Notes under the pieces: generated by a model
Database searches by the model: none
What the model was told of the DNA's origin: nothing
The model's input: only the letters and a program-made list of their open reading frames with translations
Assembly: GCF_019740315.1 (NCBI RefSeq)
Contig: NZ_JAHXZR010000007.1
Span: 1-64,000 of the forward strand
Reading direction: 5' to 3'
Origin: Oceanobacter mangrovi
GTDB taxonomy: Bacteria > Pseudomonadota > Gammaproteobacteria > Pseudomonadales > Oceanobacteraceae
Length of the DNA stretch: 64,000 bases
Part shown: one piece after another, positions 25,589 through 34,810 of the stretch
Position numbering within the stretch: position 1 is the stretch's first letter
How the letters are laid out: each line of letters opens with the position of its first letter
Program-made: the position numbers and the translations under genes

Positions 25589-27889
25589 TCAGGCAGCCGA
25601 TGCATGGCGGGCTGCGTAGTGGTTCAACATGCTGGGGATATCCAGAATCAGGGCAATACGGCCATCACCCGTGATGGTGGCACCGGCCATACCGGCCGTT
25701 CCCTGCAGCATTTTGCCCAGTGGCTTGATCACCACTTCTTCCTGACCAACCAGCTGATCAACCACAAAACCGACACTCTTGGTTCCCACCGAAACCACCA
25801 CCACATGACCGGTGCGGTCTTTGGCGTGAGCCTTGGAAGGCACCAGCCAGCGCTTCAGGTGGAACAGCGGAATCGGCCGCTCACGCACGACCACGACTTC
25901 CTGGCCATCAACGATGTTGGTCTGGGTCAGGTCGAGATGGAAAATTTCGTTAACACTGACCAGCGGGAAGGCAAACGCCTGGTTTTCCAGCATCACCATC
26001 AGCGTCGGCATAATCGCCAGCGTCAGTGGTACCTTGATCGCAATGGTGGTACCCATGCCAGGAGACGAATCGATCCGAATAGTGCCGTTAAGCTGGGAAA
26101 TCTTGGTTTTCACCACGTCCATGCCAACACCCCGGCCAGAGACGTCAGAAATCTGATCCTTGGTTGAAAAGCCCGGCAAAAAGATCAGGTTAAAGCATTC
26201 CTGTTCGGTCAAGCGCTCTGCCGCGTCCTGTTCCATCAGGCCTTTTTCAACCACCTTGCGACGCAGCAGGTTGGCATCCATCCCCTTGCCGTCATCCTGA
26301 ATCTGCAACAGGATGTGATCGCCTTCCTGCTCGGCAGACAGCACCACAGAACCAACCCGCGGTTTACCAGCTGCTTCCCGTTCAGACGGGGTTTCGACAC
26401 CATGGTCAACCGAGTTGCGCACCAGGTGAACCAGCGGGTCAGCCAGCGCCTCAACCAGGTTTTTGTCGAGATCGGTTTCTTCGCCACGCAGTTCGAGGTT
26501 GATTTCTTTTTTCAGCTGCCGCGCGAGATCACGTACCACTCGCGGGAATCGACCAAAGACTTTCTTGATCGGCTGCATACGGGTTTTCATTACCGAGGTC
26601 TGCAGGTCGCCAGTCACCACATCGAGGTTGGCAACCGCCTTGGCCATGGATTCATCCTGGCTCTTCAGACCCAGCCGTACCAGCCGGTTACGCACCAGCA
26701 CCAGCTCGCCGACCATGTTCATAATGTCGTCGAGACGCTTGGTATCAACCCGCACAGTGGCTTCGCCAGCCGGTTCCTTGTCGTGCTGTTTACGATCGGC
26801 AGCCGGAGCGGCGGCACGAGTGGCAGCCGCTGCCGGTGGACGTGCACCGGCACCACCCGCTGCAGCCACAGGCGCTTCAAAATGAGGTTCAGGGTCCGGC
26901 TGATAAGATGCCGATTCTTCGACCGCAGGGGCCGCTTCAGCAACGTCTTCATGCACAGGCTCTGCGGCGACTTCCGGGGCCGCCTCCACACTGAACTTGC
27001 CTTTGCCGTGCAAGCGATCCAGCAGCTCTTCAAATTCCGAGTCCGTAATCAGATCACTGGCCAGACTACTGTCCTGGGCTACTTCTTCGGCTACTTCAGC
27101 AACCGGCTCAGGTTTTGCGGCGGCCACGGGCTCACTCGCCGGAGTCCCAACAGCGACAGCGCCGTGTTTACCCTTGCCGTGAATCTGATCGAGCAAGGCT
27201 TCGAATTCGTCTTCCGTGATTTCATCGTCGGAACTGGCACCAGCAGAAGGAATATCGAACAGGTCATCGTCATCCAGTCCCATCCCTGCGGCAGCAGCCT
27301 CGGGTTCGGCGACCGCTGCCGGTTCGTCGTGTTGATCATCCAATGCAGACAACAGCTGTTCAAATTCGTCGTCGGTAATATCACTATCAGTGCCACTGCT
27401 GGCAGGCGCTGCAACGGGCTGAGGTGTTTCCACCACAGGTTCTGGCAGCGGCTCTGGCTGTTTGGCAACCGGCTGGGCTGGCGCTTTGGGCGCCGCTGAT
27501 TGCGGCTGTGCCAGATCATGCAGCTGATGAATGATATAGGGATCAGCAGGCTCCGGTATGGCACCAGAACGCACATCGTCAAACATGCTATTGACAGCAT
27601 CCAGTGCCTGCAAAACCACGTCCATCAGGTCGGCATCAACACTGCGCAAGCCATTACGAAGGGTATCAAACACGTTCTCAGCGGCGTGACAGCAGTCCAC
27701 TAACGGCGACAACTGCAGAAAGCCAGCACCACCCTTGACGGTATGGAAGCCACGGAAAATCGCATTCAGCAGATCATGGTCGTCCGGACGCTGCTCCAGA
27801 TCCACCAGCTGTTCGGACAGCAGCTCAAGAATTTCGCCAGCCTCTACCAGAAAATCCTGAAGAATCTCTTCATCAGCATCGAAGCTCAT
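25589..27889 (-). CDS. cheA: Chemotaxis histidine kinase CheA
   Basis: A 766-residue kinase that phosphorylates CheY and CheB. The P1 domain has the phosphoryl His49 in GFHTVKGGAGFLQ. A long acidic, Pro/Ala-rich linker (about residues 130-370) follows, with three copies of an IT-x2-EFE-x-LL motif at 171-180, 224-233 and 281-290. Then come dimerisation (NMVGELVLVRNRL), ATPase (HLVRNSVDHGVE, SGRGVGMDVVK) and CheW-like P5 domains (PLFHLKRWLV). The enlarged linker, compared with about 650 residues in enterics, probably holds CheY-docking or ParP-binding elements. Confidence 0.96.
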   Translation of the reverse strand: MSFDADEEILQDFLVEAGEILELLSEQLVDLEQRPDDHDLLNAIFRGFHTVKGGAGFLQLSPLVDCCHAAENVFDTLRNGLRSVDADLMDVVLQALDAVNSMFDDVRSGAIPEPADPYIIHQLHDLAQPQSAAPKAPAQPVAKQPEPLPEPVVETPQPVAAPASSGTDSDITDDEFEQLLSALDDQHDEPAAVAEPEAAAAGMGLDDDDLFDIPSAGASSDDEITEDEFEALLDQIHGKGKHGAVAVGTPASEPVAAAKPEPVAEVAEEVAQDSSLASDLITDSEFEELLDRLHGKGKFSVEAAPEVAAEPVHEDVAEAAPAVEESASYQPDPEPHFEAPVAAAGGAGARPPAAAATRAAAPAADRKQHDKEPAGEATVRVDTKRLDDIMNMVGELVLVRNRLVRLGLKSQDESMAKAVANLDVVTGDLQTSVMKTRMQPIKKVFGRFPRVVRDLARQLKKEINLELRGEETDLDKNLVEALADPLVHLVRNSVDHGVETPSEREAAGKPRVGSVVLSAEQEGDHILLQIQDDGKGMDANLLRRKVVEKGLMEQDAAERLTEQECFNLIFLPGFSTKDQISDVSGRGVGMDVVKTKISQLNGTIRIDSSPGMGTTIAIKVPLTLAIMPTLMVMLENQAFAFPLVSVNEIFHLDLTQTNIVDGQEVVVVRERPIPLFHLKRWLVPSKAHAKDRTGHVVVVSVGTKSVGFVVDQLVGQEEVVIKPLGKMLQGTAGMAGATITGDGRIALILDIPSMLNHYAARHASAA

Positions 27890-27901
27890 TTACCTGCTCC
27901 T

Positions 27902-28678
27902 TTAGAATCCCAAACTGGACAACAGGTCATCTACGTCATCCTGACTGGCGACCACGCCATCTACGGTTTTATCGATTTGTGGCCCTTCCGCCACGATTTC
28001 TTTGGTCTCACTGACCTCAGGCTCGGCGTCCAGGCCCTGGTGCTGAATACCGGTAATCTGGTCAACCGTGCCTGCCATCACCACCAGGTTAACCAGACGG
28101 CTTTCAACATCGCGCACCAGCGCGGCAACTTTCTGGATCACCTGACCGGTGAGATCCTGAAAATCCTGCGCCAGCAGAATCTCGGAAAACTGGTCCTTGA
28201 TCTGACGGGAATGACGTTCGCTGTCTACCAGATATTCCTGGATGTCACGGGTCAGAGAGCGAAACTCGTCCGGCTTCAGCTCCTTGTTGAGAAACTTCTG
28301 CCATTGCTCCCGAAGCGCCGTGGATCGCTCATTCAACGTTGCCGCCAGGGGAATACCGGCATCGACCAGATCCATGGTGCGGTTGGCCGATTTATCGGTC
28401 ATTTCGATGACGTACTGGAGCTTGTCGGTGGCTTTATCGATTTCTGAACCGGCGCCAACAGACTCAATATTGAGATTCTTGATCGACTCGTGCAGGGCAC
28501 GGGTGAGTCGACCAATCTCCAGATACAGAGTCTTGTCACGAACCTCTTTCATCTGGTTCACCAGCGCCACAGCCTGCCCCAGATCGCCACGTTCGAGACT
28601 CTCGACCATGGTCTGGGCGAGGAGCTTCATCTCCTCGCTGCTTTGCTGTGAACCAATAGACTGGTAACTTTCGGACAT
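27902..28678 (-). CDS. cheZ: Protein phosphatase CheZ
   Basis: Dephosphorylates CheY-P and ends the motor signal. The 258 residues form the long helical hairpin of the family, with the catalytic motif AQDFQDLTGQVIQKV (Asp and Gln), and end in the CheY-binding tail DDVDDLLSSLGF. It lies between cheY and cheA. Confidence 0.94.
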   Translation of the reverse strand: MSESYQSIGSQQSSEEMKLLAQTMVESLERGDLGQAVALVNQMKEVRDKTLYLEIGRLTRALHESIKNLNIESVGAGSEIDKATDKLQYVIEMTDKSANRTMDLVDAGIPLAATLNERSTALREQWQKFLNKELKPDEFRSLTRDIQEYLVDSERHSRQIKDQFSEILLAQDFQDLTGQVIQKVAALVRDVESRLVNLVVMAGTVDQITGIQHQGLDAEPEVSETKEIVAEGPQIDKTVDGVVASQDDVDDLLSSLGF

Positions 28679-28693
28679 GAATAAATCCCTGAG

Positions 28694-29068
28694 TTAGCCT
28701 TCGACACGCTCAAAGATCTTCTCAATCTTTTCCTTAAGCACCGCTGCCGTGAACGGCTTGACGACATAGCCGTTCACACCGGCCTGAGCCGCCGCCACAA
28801 TCTGCTCGCGCTTGGCTTCTGCCGTAACCATCAGTACCGGCAGGTGACGCAGACGTTCATCAGCCCGAACTTTCTTGAGCAAATCAATGCCCGACATGCC
28901 CGGCATGTTCCAGTCAGTCACCAGAAAGTCGAAGTCGCCCTGCTGTAGCATCGGCAAGGCAGTCGAGCCATCATCCGCTTCGGCGGTATTGGTAAAACCC
29001 AGGTCCCGCAGCAGATTTTTAACGATGCGTCTCATCGTAGAGAAATCATCAACGATGAGAATTTTCAT
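28694..29068 (-). CDS. cheY: Chemotaxis response regulator CheY
   Basis: A 124-residue single receiver domain that switches the flagellar motor. It has [19 protein letters not shown], the phospho-Asp in [24 protein letters not shown] and the Lys in GYVVKPFT. The frame is open to 29110, but ATG 29068 gives the family start. A FliA-type promoter lies about 200 bases upstream, so cheY probably opens the late chemotaxis transcript. Confidence 0.96.
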   Translation of the reverse strand: MKILIVDDFSTMRRIVKNLLRDLGFTNTAEADDGSTALPMLQQGDFDFLVTDWNMPGMSGIDLLKKVRADERLRHLPVLMVTAEAKREQIVAAAQAGVNGYVVKPFTAAVLKEKIEKIFERVEG

Positions 29069-29419
29069 GTTCTTGTCCAAAACGACCTCCAATAATCGAC
29101 TCAATCTCAAGCCGTCCAGCTACCCGGTGGCATTACCCCAACACCGGGGTGTTAAAGGAAGTGTAGACCCACTCTGACGGTTATCCAGCTGATGCCTGAG
29201 AGAATTCACTACCAGAAACCAATTTGGGCAATTGGCTCCGACCTCAGTGAATACGCCACTTCCGAAGTCATCGGCAATTTCGGTAACTACTTGAGCAGGA
29301 AAGCGTTATGAATACAGAAGGGAAACAGCAAGGGGTCAGATAACCGACCTTGATAAACGTGCAGACAGGCAACAGCAGCAGGATAAAGGGCAGGAAACGG
29401 TACGATGAGAAGCCAGATG
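29069..29419. other. Gene-free stretch between fliA and cheY
   Basis: No gene is seen in 351 bases. It holds a FliA-type promoter at 29268-29294 and so a leader of about 190 bases for cheY. No intrinsic terminator for fliA was recognised, so read-through from fliA into cheY is possible. Confidence 0.55.
29268..29294 (-). promoter_or_regulatory. Sigma28 (FliA)-type promoter upstream of cheY
   Basis: On the minus strand: TCAAGTAG, 11 bases, GCCGATGA. The sigma28 consensus is TAAAGTTT-N11-GCCGATAA, so the -10 matches seven of eight and the -35 five of eight at exact spacing. It lies between fliA and cheY, reading into cheYZAB-motCD. Confidence 0.65.
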
Positions 29420-30148
29420 CTACATCCAGCCTCCCAAACGAGCCCGCAAGCGGTGTGCCGCCTGACTGTGAATCTGACAGACCCGACTTTCACTGACGCC
29501 CAGCACGGCACCAATTTCTTTCAGGTTCAGTTCTTCGTCGTAATACAACGCCAGCACCAGTTGCTCACGCTCCGGCAAATCCCGAATGGCATCTGCCAGT
29601 TGCTTCTGGAAAGCGCCACGTTCAACACTGTGGGACGGATCTTCGTCGTCCGAGTCGAGCATGGCATCCACACTGTCGTGATGGTTCTCGAGCATTTCCT
29701 CGTAACTGAACAGCCGACAACCCGCACTGTCACGCAGAATCGCATGGTATTCGTCGGCACTGATGCCCAGTCGTTCGGCCACTTCGCTGTCGTCAGCATC
29801 ACGGCCTTTTTCACTTTCAATCTGCTGGATCGCCTCGCTGATGCGACGGCTGTTGCGGTGCACCGAGCGTGGAGCCCAATCGCCCTTACGGATTTCATCC
29901 AGCATGGCACCGCGTATACGGATACCGGCGTAGGTTTCAAAACTGGCGCCCTTCTCGCCGTCGTACTTGCGCGCAGCTTCCAGCAGGCCAAGCATGCCCG
30001 CCTGGATCAGATCATTCAGCTGCACCGAGTCCGGCAAGCGGCCCAGCAAGTGATGAGCAATACGTTTGACCAGCGTGGCGTGCTCACGCACGCGCTCGTC
30101 CACGCTGTTTCCCTCAACCGAGGTATAAGCCATGCAACTGCGATTCAC
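29420..30148 (-). CDS. fliA: Flagellar sigma factor FliA (sigma28)
   Basis: Directs late flagellar and chemotaxis transcription. The 242 residues show region 2 (LIQAGMLGLLEAARKYD, SFETYAGIRIRGAMLDEIR, DWAPRSVHRNSRR) and region 4 (LPEREQLVLALYYDEELNLKEIGAVLGVSESRVCQIHSQA). GTG 30148 follows GGAG by seven bases and lies two bases after the fleN stop; ATG 30133 is the alternative. It is preceded by fleN, whose product restrains flagellar number. Confidence 0.95.
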   Translation of the reverse strand: MNRSCMAYTSVEGNSVDERVREHATLVKRIAHHLLGRLPDSVQLNDLIQAGMLGLLEAARKYDGEKGASFETYAGIRIRGAMLDEIRKGDWAPRSVHRNSRRISEAIQQIESEKGRDADDSEVAERLGISADEYHAILRDSAGCRLFSYEEMLENHHDSVDAMLDSDDEDPSHSVERGAFQKQLADAIRDLPEREQLVLALYYDEELNLKEIGAVLGVSESRVCQIHSQAAHRLRARLGGWM

Positions 30149-30150
30149 AT

Positions 30151-30972
30151 TCAGGCTCCGACTTGTTGCTGCACCAGTCGATCAACAAAAAATTCCAGAT
30201 GGCCACGAGGCGTTGAAGCCAGCGGCCAGGAGTCCACTTTTTTCGCCAGCGCCCGGAAGGCAATCGCCGCCCGTGAACGCGGATAGGCTTCGATGACCGC
30301 TTTCTGACGCTGCACCGCGCGCTTGACCGCATCGTCCTGTGGAATCGCACCAACGTACTGCAACGCCACATCGAGGAAACGGTCAGTCACCTTGGTCAGC
30401 TTGGCGAACAGGGCATGGCCATCCTGCGGGGTACGCACCATGTTGGCGACAATACGGAAGCGGAACATCCCATAATCGCGGCTCAACAGCTTGATCTGGG
30501 CATAGGCGTCAGTGATGGAGGTTGGCTCATCGGTCACCACCATAATGACTTCCTGCGCGGCACAGACAAAGCTGATCACGGTGTCAGAAATACCGGCCGC
30601 GGTATCGACAATCAATACATCAATGTCATCGGCCAGGTCACTGAACGCCTGGATCAGGCCAGCATGTTCAAGCGTGTTCAGCTGCGATAGTTTCTGGGTG
30701 CCGGATGCTGCAGGCACGATACGAATACCGCCCGGACCACGGACCATGATGTCACGCAAGTCACATTCACCTGCCAATACATTTTCAATGGTACGGCCAG
30801 CGCTGATGCCCAGCAAAATATCGATGTTGGCCAGACCCAGGTCAGCGTCCAGTACAACCACACGGCGTCCCAGCTCAGCCAGGCCAATCGCCAGGTTGAC
30901 GGACATGTTGCTCTTGCCGACGCCCCCCTTGCCACCAGTGACTGCGATTACCTGTACAGGATGTTTTGCCAT
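30151..30972 (-). CDS. fleN: Flagellar number regulator FleN/FlhG (MinD-like ATPase)
   Basis: A 273-residue MinD-family ATPase with deviant Walker A GGKGGVGKSNMSVNLAIGLA (about residues 13-32), VLDADLGLANIDILLG and VDTAAGIS. In Pseudomonas, FleN opposes FleQ so that only one polar flagellum is built. It follows flhF, and the pair sets pole and number. The flhF-fleN-fliA order indicates polar flagellation. Confidence 0.94.
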   Translation of the reverse strand: MAKHPVQVIAVTGGKGGVGKSNMSVNLAIGLAELGRRVVVLDADLGLANIDILLGISAGRTIENVLAGECDLRDIMVRGPGGIRIVPAASGTQKLSQLNTLEHAGLIQAFSDLADDIDVLIVDTAAGISDTVISFVCAAQEVIMVVTDEPTSITDAYAQIKLLSRDYGMFRFRIVANMVRTPQDGHALFAKLTKVTDRFLDVALQYVGAIPQDDAVKRAVQRQKAVIEAYPRSRAAIAFRALAKKVDSWPLASTPRGHLEFFVDRLVQQQVGA

Positions 30973-30974
30973 AA

Positions 30975-32399
30975 CTACTGAACTCCGTGTTGAGAACCTG
31001 CTTGCCGGGCCGGGCTGCGCATGGCGTCTGCTGCTTGCCAGCGAGTACGTGCCATACGAGCCATTTGCTCAGCGAGCTTGACCAGTTTGCCTGCATCCGG
31101 GTAATGCAGATCGTCCGGGATGCGGGGGCCATCAGCCACCATCACCACCGGCATCCGGGTTAACGCCGCCACACTCATGGCTGGCCCCAGGCTGAAACAT
31201 TCGTCAAGTTTGGTGAAAATACAGCCGGCCAGACCGGCTTCTTTATAATGTTCATAATTTTCCTGCAGACAACGACCCTGACTGGTCAGTGGCAACGTCA
31301 GCAGACAGCGCAGACGAGCAGCCTTGACCTGGCACTCAGACGCTTGCTTAAGCATAGACAATTGCTGCGGAAACGCCGGATCCTGACTGGCCAAACCGGC
31401 AGTATCGATCAAAACCAGACGTTTCTTTTCCTTGCCCACCAGCTGATCCAGCAGTGGTGCCAGATCATTGCCCGGTGTGACCGAGTGCAATTGCACCCCC
31501 AGAATCCGCGCCACTGAACGCAGCTGGTCTTGGGCTGCCATGCGGTAACTGTCGATACTCACCAGTGCGACCGAATCAGCACCGTTGTGCATGACAAAGC
31601 GGGCTGCCAGCTTACCGATGGTGGTGGTCTTGCCAGCACCGGTCGGGCCAACCAGAGCAAATACTCCGCCCTTGTCGAGGCTGCCGGACTTCACTACCGG
31701 CAATTCCATGGCAATCTGCCGCATCGCCTGTTTCCAGGCCTCTTCAATATTGTCGGATGGCTGCACACGGGCGACGATCTTGTCAGCCCAGGCGGGTTCC
31801 AGGCCGACATCCTGACAGCGATTCCACAGCTGGCTTTGCTGCCAGGTCATTGGCCGACCGCTATCCCAGGCACTGCCGCCATGGCTGACCATCCAGTTTT
31901 TCAGTTCCTGCAGCTCGCCACTCATCTTCGCCAGCAACTCGCTGTAATCGGTCTGCTCAGAAGACGCAGTTGCTGCTGCCATGGTTGGCGCTGCAGCCGA
32001 TTTATTGACGCCCTGATCAGCTCGCTGACTGATGTTCTGACGCTCTGCCGGACGAGCAGCTCTGGCTGATTGCGGGCGCTGATAGGTCATGTCGGGCAGC
32101 TCGCCACGAATATCGCGGTCGAGGTCAATTTCACGTGGGGTTTCACCACGGGCTATGGCTTCACGACGCTGTTGCTGCAGCGCCTTGGCGCGTTCCAGTT
32201 CCTGTTGCAGCTGCAACTGACGATCCACTTCGGCGTTGTGCTGGGCGGCAGCGTCAGACTGGTAATCCAGAGCGGCGACAACCTCAAAGCCTTCAGCCAC
32301 TTTTTTGGTCGACAGAATCACCGCGTCCTCTCCCAGCTCGCGGGAGACCTGACGCAGCGCCAACTGCATGTTTGAGCCAATAAAGCGTTTCACTTTCAT
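30975..32399 (-). CDS. flhF: Flagellar placement GTPase FlhF
   Basis: A 474-residue SRP-type GTPase that marks the pole for flagellar assembly. An N-terminal basic, Gln-rich domain (KRFIGSNMQLALRQVSRELGEDAVILSTKKV) is followed by the NG domain with G1 LVGPTGAGKTTTIGKLAARF (about residues 252-271), VALVSIDSYRMAAQDQLR and FTKLDECFSLG. It lies 59 bases after flhA. Confidence 0.94.
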   Translation of the reverse strand: MKVKRFIGSNMQLALRQVSRELGEDAVILSTKKVAEGFEVVAALDYQSDAAAQHNAEVDRQLQLQQELERAKALQQQRREAIARGETPREIDLDRDIRGELPDMTYQRPQSARAARPAERQNISQRADQGVNKSAAAPTMAAATASSEQTDYSELLAKMSGELQELKNWMVSHGGSAWDSGRPMTWQQSQLWNRCQDVGLEPAWADKIVARVQPSDNIEEAWKQAMRQIAMELPVVKSGSLDKGGVFALVGPTGAGKTTTIGKLAARFVMHNGADSVALVSIDSYRMAAQDQLRSVARILGVQLHSVTPGNDLAPLLDQLVGKEKKRLVLIDTAGLASQDPAFPQQLSMLKQASECQVKAARLRCLLTLPLTSQGRCLQENYEHYKEAGLAGCIFTKLDECFSLGPAMSVAALTRMPVVMVADGPRIPDDLHYPDAGKLVKLAEQMARMARTRWQAADAMRSPARQAGSQHGVQ

Positions 32400-32458
32400 A
32401 AGGACGTCTCGTCTACGTTAGAGGCCTGGCCTCTGGTTACCCTGGTTGCGACCGGGTG

Positions 32459-34678
32459 TCAGCGTTTACCACCGACAGCTGCTGAAATCGTAATGCTCTT
32501 GGTATCCGGAATTTCCTGATACGACAGCACGTGCAATTGCTCCAGCGAGTTACGGACAAACTGTGCCATCGCTGCGCGGATCTGACTGGTAACCAGCAAT
32601 ACTGCCGGGTGCCCTGCCATCTCCTGATTCTGAACCGCTTCGGTCAGTGAACGCTGGAGCGTCTCTGCCATGGCCGGTTCGAGCACCAGGCCCGCCTGAC
32701 CACCGGTCTGCTGAGCCTGTTGCAAGGACTGCTGATATGACTTAAGCAAAAGCTGTTCCAATCCTGGATCCAACGTGATAACCGGCAGCGCATCCGCGTG
32801 GCCATAGATGTTCTGGACGATCAGGCGGCGCAGACCCATCCGTGCGGCCGCAATCAAAGCGGCAGAATCTTGACTATTGGCAGGGCTATTCGCCAAAGAC
32901 TCGGCGATTGAACGCATATCCCGAATTGGCACATGCTCTTTCAGCAGACTTTGCAGCACCGTCAGCAACTGGCTGACGGACACCTTGTTGGGCACCAATT
33001 CTTCCGCCAGCTTGGGCGAGGTATTGGCAAGCATGTCGACCAGCTTCTGAACGTCTTCATGACCGAGCAATTCGTGGGCATGGCGGTAAAGTTTCTGATT
33101 GAGGTGAGTGGCTACCACAGTACTGGCGTCAACGACGGTATAACCGAGTGTCTGGGCGCGGTCTTTCTGACTGGCTTCAATCCAGAAAGCATCCATGCCG
33201 AAGGCCGGGTCCTTGCCGGGAATGCCTTCGATCTTGCCAAACACCTCACCGGGATTAATCGCCATTTCCCGTTCAGGATGAATTTCGGCTTCTGCCAGAG
33301 TGACGCCCATCAGGGTAATACGGTATTGATTGGGCAGCAGATCGAGGTTGTCGCGGATATGCACCGACGGCATCAGAAAACCCAGATCCTGTGAGAGCTT
33401 GCGACGGACGCCCTTGATCCGACTCAGCAGCTGGCCGTTCTGGTGTTTGTCGACCAGTGGAATCAGCCGGTAACCGACTTCCAGGCCAACCCGGTCGACT
33501 GGCTCAACGTCATCCCAGCCCAGTTCCTTGACCTCCAGCTGACGGATCGCCTGCTCGGCTTTTTCTTTCGGCGCTTCCAGCGCGCCACCCTTACCGGCAG
33601 GGCCAGCCAGCGCTTTAGGAGCTGCTTTAGGCTGGCCACCAAGGCGTTTCACCACCGCATCGCCAAGCTGGCCACCTTCTTTCTTGTAACGAATGGCGTA
33701 GGCCAGGCCACCGGAAATCGCCGCCGCGCCGAGGAATACCACGTGCGGCATGCCCGGAATCACGCCCATCAGGAACATCAGGCCAGAAGAAACCCCCAGC
33801 GCCTTGGCCGACGAAAACATCTGGCCAACCACCTGAGTGCCCATGTCTTCATCACTGCCGTTACGAGTCACCATGATGGCCGTGGCGACCGACAACAGCA
33901 GCGATGGAATCTGCGCCACCAGACCGTCACCAATCGCCAGCAGGGTGTAAACCTCCACTGCATTGCCAAAGCTGAGGGCGTGCTGGCCCATACCAATGGC
34001 AAAACCACCGATCACGTTGATCAACAGAATCAGGATACCGGCGACGGCGTCACCTTTGACGAATTTGCTGGCACCATCCATGGAGCCGTAGAAGTCGGCT
34101 TCAGCAGCCACTTCGGCACGACGGGTGCGGGCGGAATCAGCATCAATCAGGCCGGCGTTGAGATCGGCGTCAATCGCCATTTGTTTGCCGGGCATGGCGT
34201 CGAGAGTGAAGCGGGCACTCACTTCGGATACCCGGCCAGCACCCTTGGTGACCACCACAAAGTTGATGATCATCAGAATCATGAAGACCACCAGACCCAC
34301 CGCGTAGTTACCGCCAATCAGCACTTCACCAAATGCCTCGATCACCTTGCCGGCGGCATCACCACCCTCGTGGCCATTCATCAACACAACGCGGGTCGAG
34401 GCCACGTTCAATGCCAGCCGCAGCAAGGTGGCGACCAGCAGAATGGTCGGGAAAATGGCGAAATCGAGCGGCCTTCTGGCATACACGCTCACCAGCAACA
34501 CCACAATCGACAGAGCAATGTTGAAGGTAAAGAAGGTATCCAGCAGCATCGGCGGCAGCGGCAGGGTCATCATACCCAGCAGCACAACAACCATCAGCGG
34601 GATGCTGAGGTTTCCCTTCAACAGGGTCGAACTGCCCTGCTTGAGCTGTGAAAGTACCTGGGTTGCGGCAATGGCCAT
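32459..34678 (-). CDS. flhA: Flagellar export apparatus protein FlhA
   Basis: A 739-residue core protein of the flagellar type III export gate. About eight membrane helices fill the first 330 residues, with the FHIPEP-family signature region RVSEVSARFTLDAMPGKQMAID, and a large cytoplasmic domain for cargo docking follows. flhB, which often precedes flhA, is not upstream. A sigma54-type promoter lies 41 bases before the ATG, so flhA opens the operon. Confidence 0.96.
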   Translation of the reverse strand: MAIAATQVLSQLKQGSSTLLKGNLSIPLMVVVLLGMMTLPLPPMLLDTFFTFNIALSIVVLLVSVYARRPLDFAIFPTILLVATLLRLALNVASTRVVLMNGHEGGDAAGKVIEAFGEVLIGGNYAVGLVVFMILMIINFVVVTKGAGRVSEVSARFTLDAMPGKQMAIDADLNAGLIDADSARTRRAEVAAEADFYGSMDGASKFVKGDAVAGILILLINVIGGFAIGMGQHALSFGNAVEVYTLLAIGDGLVAQIPSLLLSVATAIMVTRNGSDEDMGTQVVGQMFSSAKALGVSSGLMFLMGVIPGMPHVVFLGAAAISGGLAYAIRYKKEGGQLGDAVVKRLGGQPKAAPKALAGPAGKGGALEAPKEKAEQAIRQLEVKELGWDDVEPVDRVGLEVGYRLIPLVDKHQNGQLLSRIKGVRRKLSQDLGFLMPSVHIRDNLDLLPNQYRITLMGVTLAEAEIHPEREMAINPGEVFGKIEGIPGKDPAFGMDAFWIEASQKDRAQTLGYTVVDASTVVATHLNQKLYRHAHELLGHEDVQKLVDMLANTSPKLAEELVPNKVSVSQLLTVLQSLLKEHVPIRDMRSIAESLANSPANSQDSAALIAAARMGLRRLIVQNIYGHADALPVITLDPGLEQLLLKSYQQSLQQAQQTGGQAGLVLEPAMAETLQRSLTEAVQNQEMAGHPAVLLVTSQIRAAMAQFVRNSLEQLHVLSYQEIPDTKSITISAAVGGKR

Positions 34679-34718
34679 AATCGGGTCCGTCAGAAAATTG
34701 AATCTGTGAACCAGTTAT

Positions 34719-34734
34719 CGCAATAATCGGGCCA
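34719..34734 (-). promoter_or_regulatory. Sigma54 (RpoN)-type promoter of flhA
   Basis: On the minus strand TGGCCCG-ATTA-TTGCG matches the -24/-12 pattern TGGCACG-N4-TTGC(A/T) with the two elements at exact spacing; mismatches are A to C at the fifth base and the last base. In Pseudomonas, flhA is RpoN/FleQ-dependent. FleQ is not encoded in this window. Confidence 0.65.
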
Positions 34735-34762
34735 TAACCAATGCCCGCTTTCTGACAGTTAT

Positions 34763-34785
34763 AAAAAAAGCGGCCGGAGCCGCTT
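34763..34785 (-). terminator. Intrinsic terminator after the cold-shock-domain gene
   Basis: AAGCGGC-TCCG-GCCGCTT followed by TTTTTTAT on the minus strand, starting 26 bases after the stop of the upstream gene. It insulates flhA from that gene. Confidence 0.8.
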
Positions 34786-34810
34786 GTTCAGAGTCAGATC
34801 AGCCGTCGTA

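Noticed and set aside
26315-27499. 394-codon open frame on the plus strand across cheA
   Set aside because: It is antisense to well-conserved CheA, rich in Arg, Phe and His, with no family resemblance; a high-GC shadow.
33443-34651. 402-codon open frame on the plus strand across flhA
   Set aside because: Antisense to FlhA; a His/Gln-rich composition typical of shadow frames and no domain seen.
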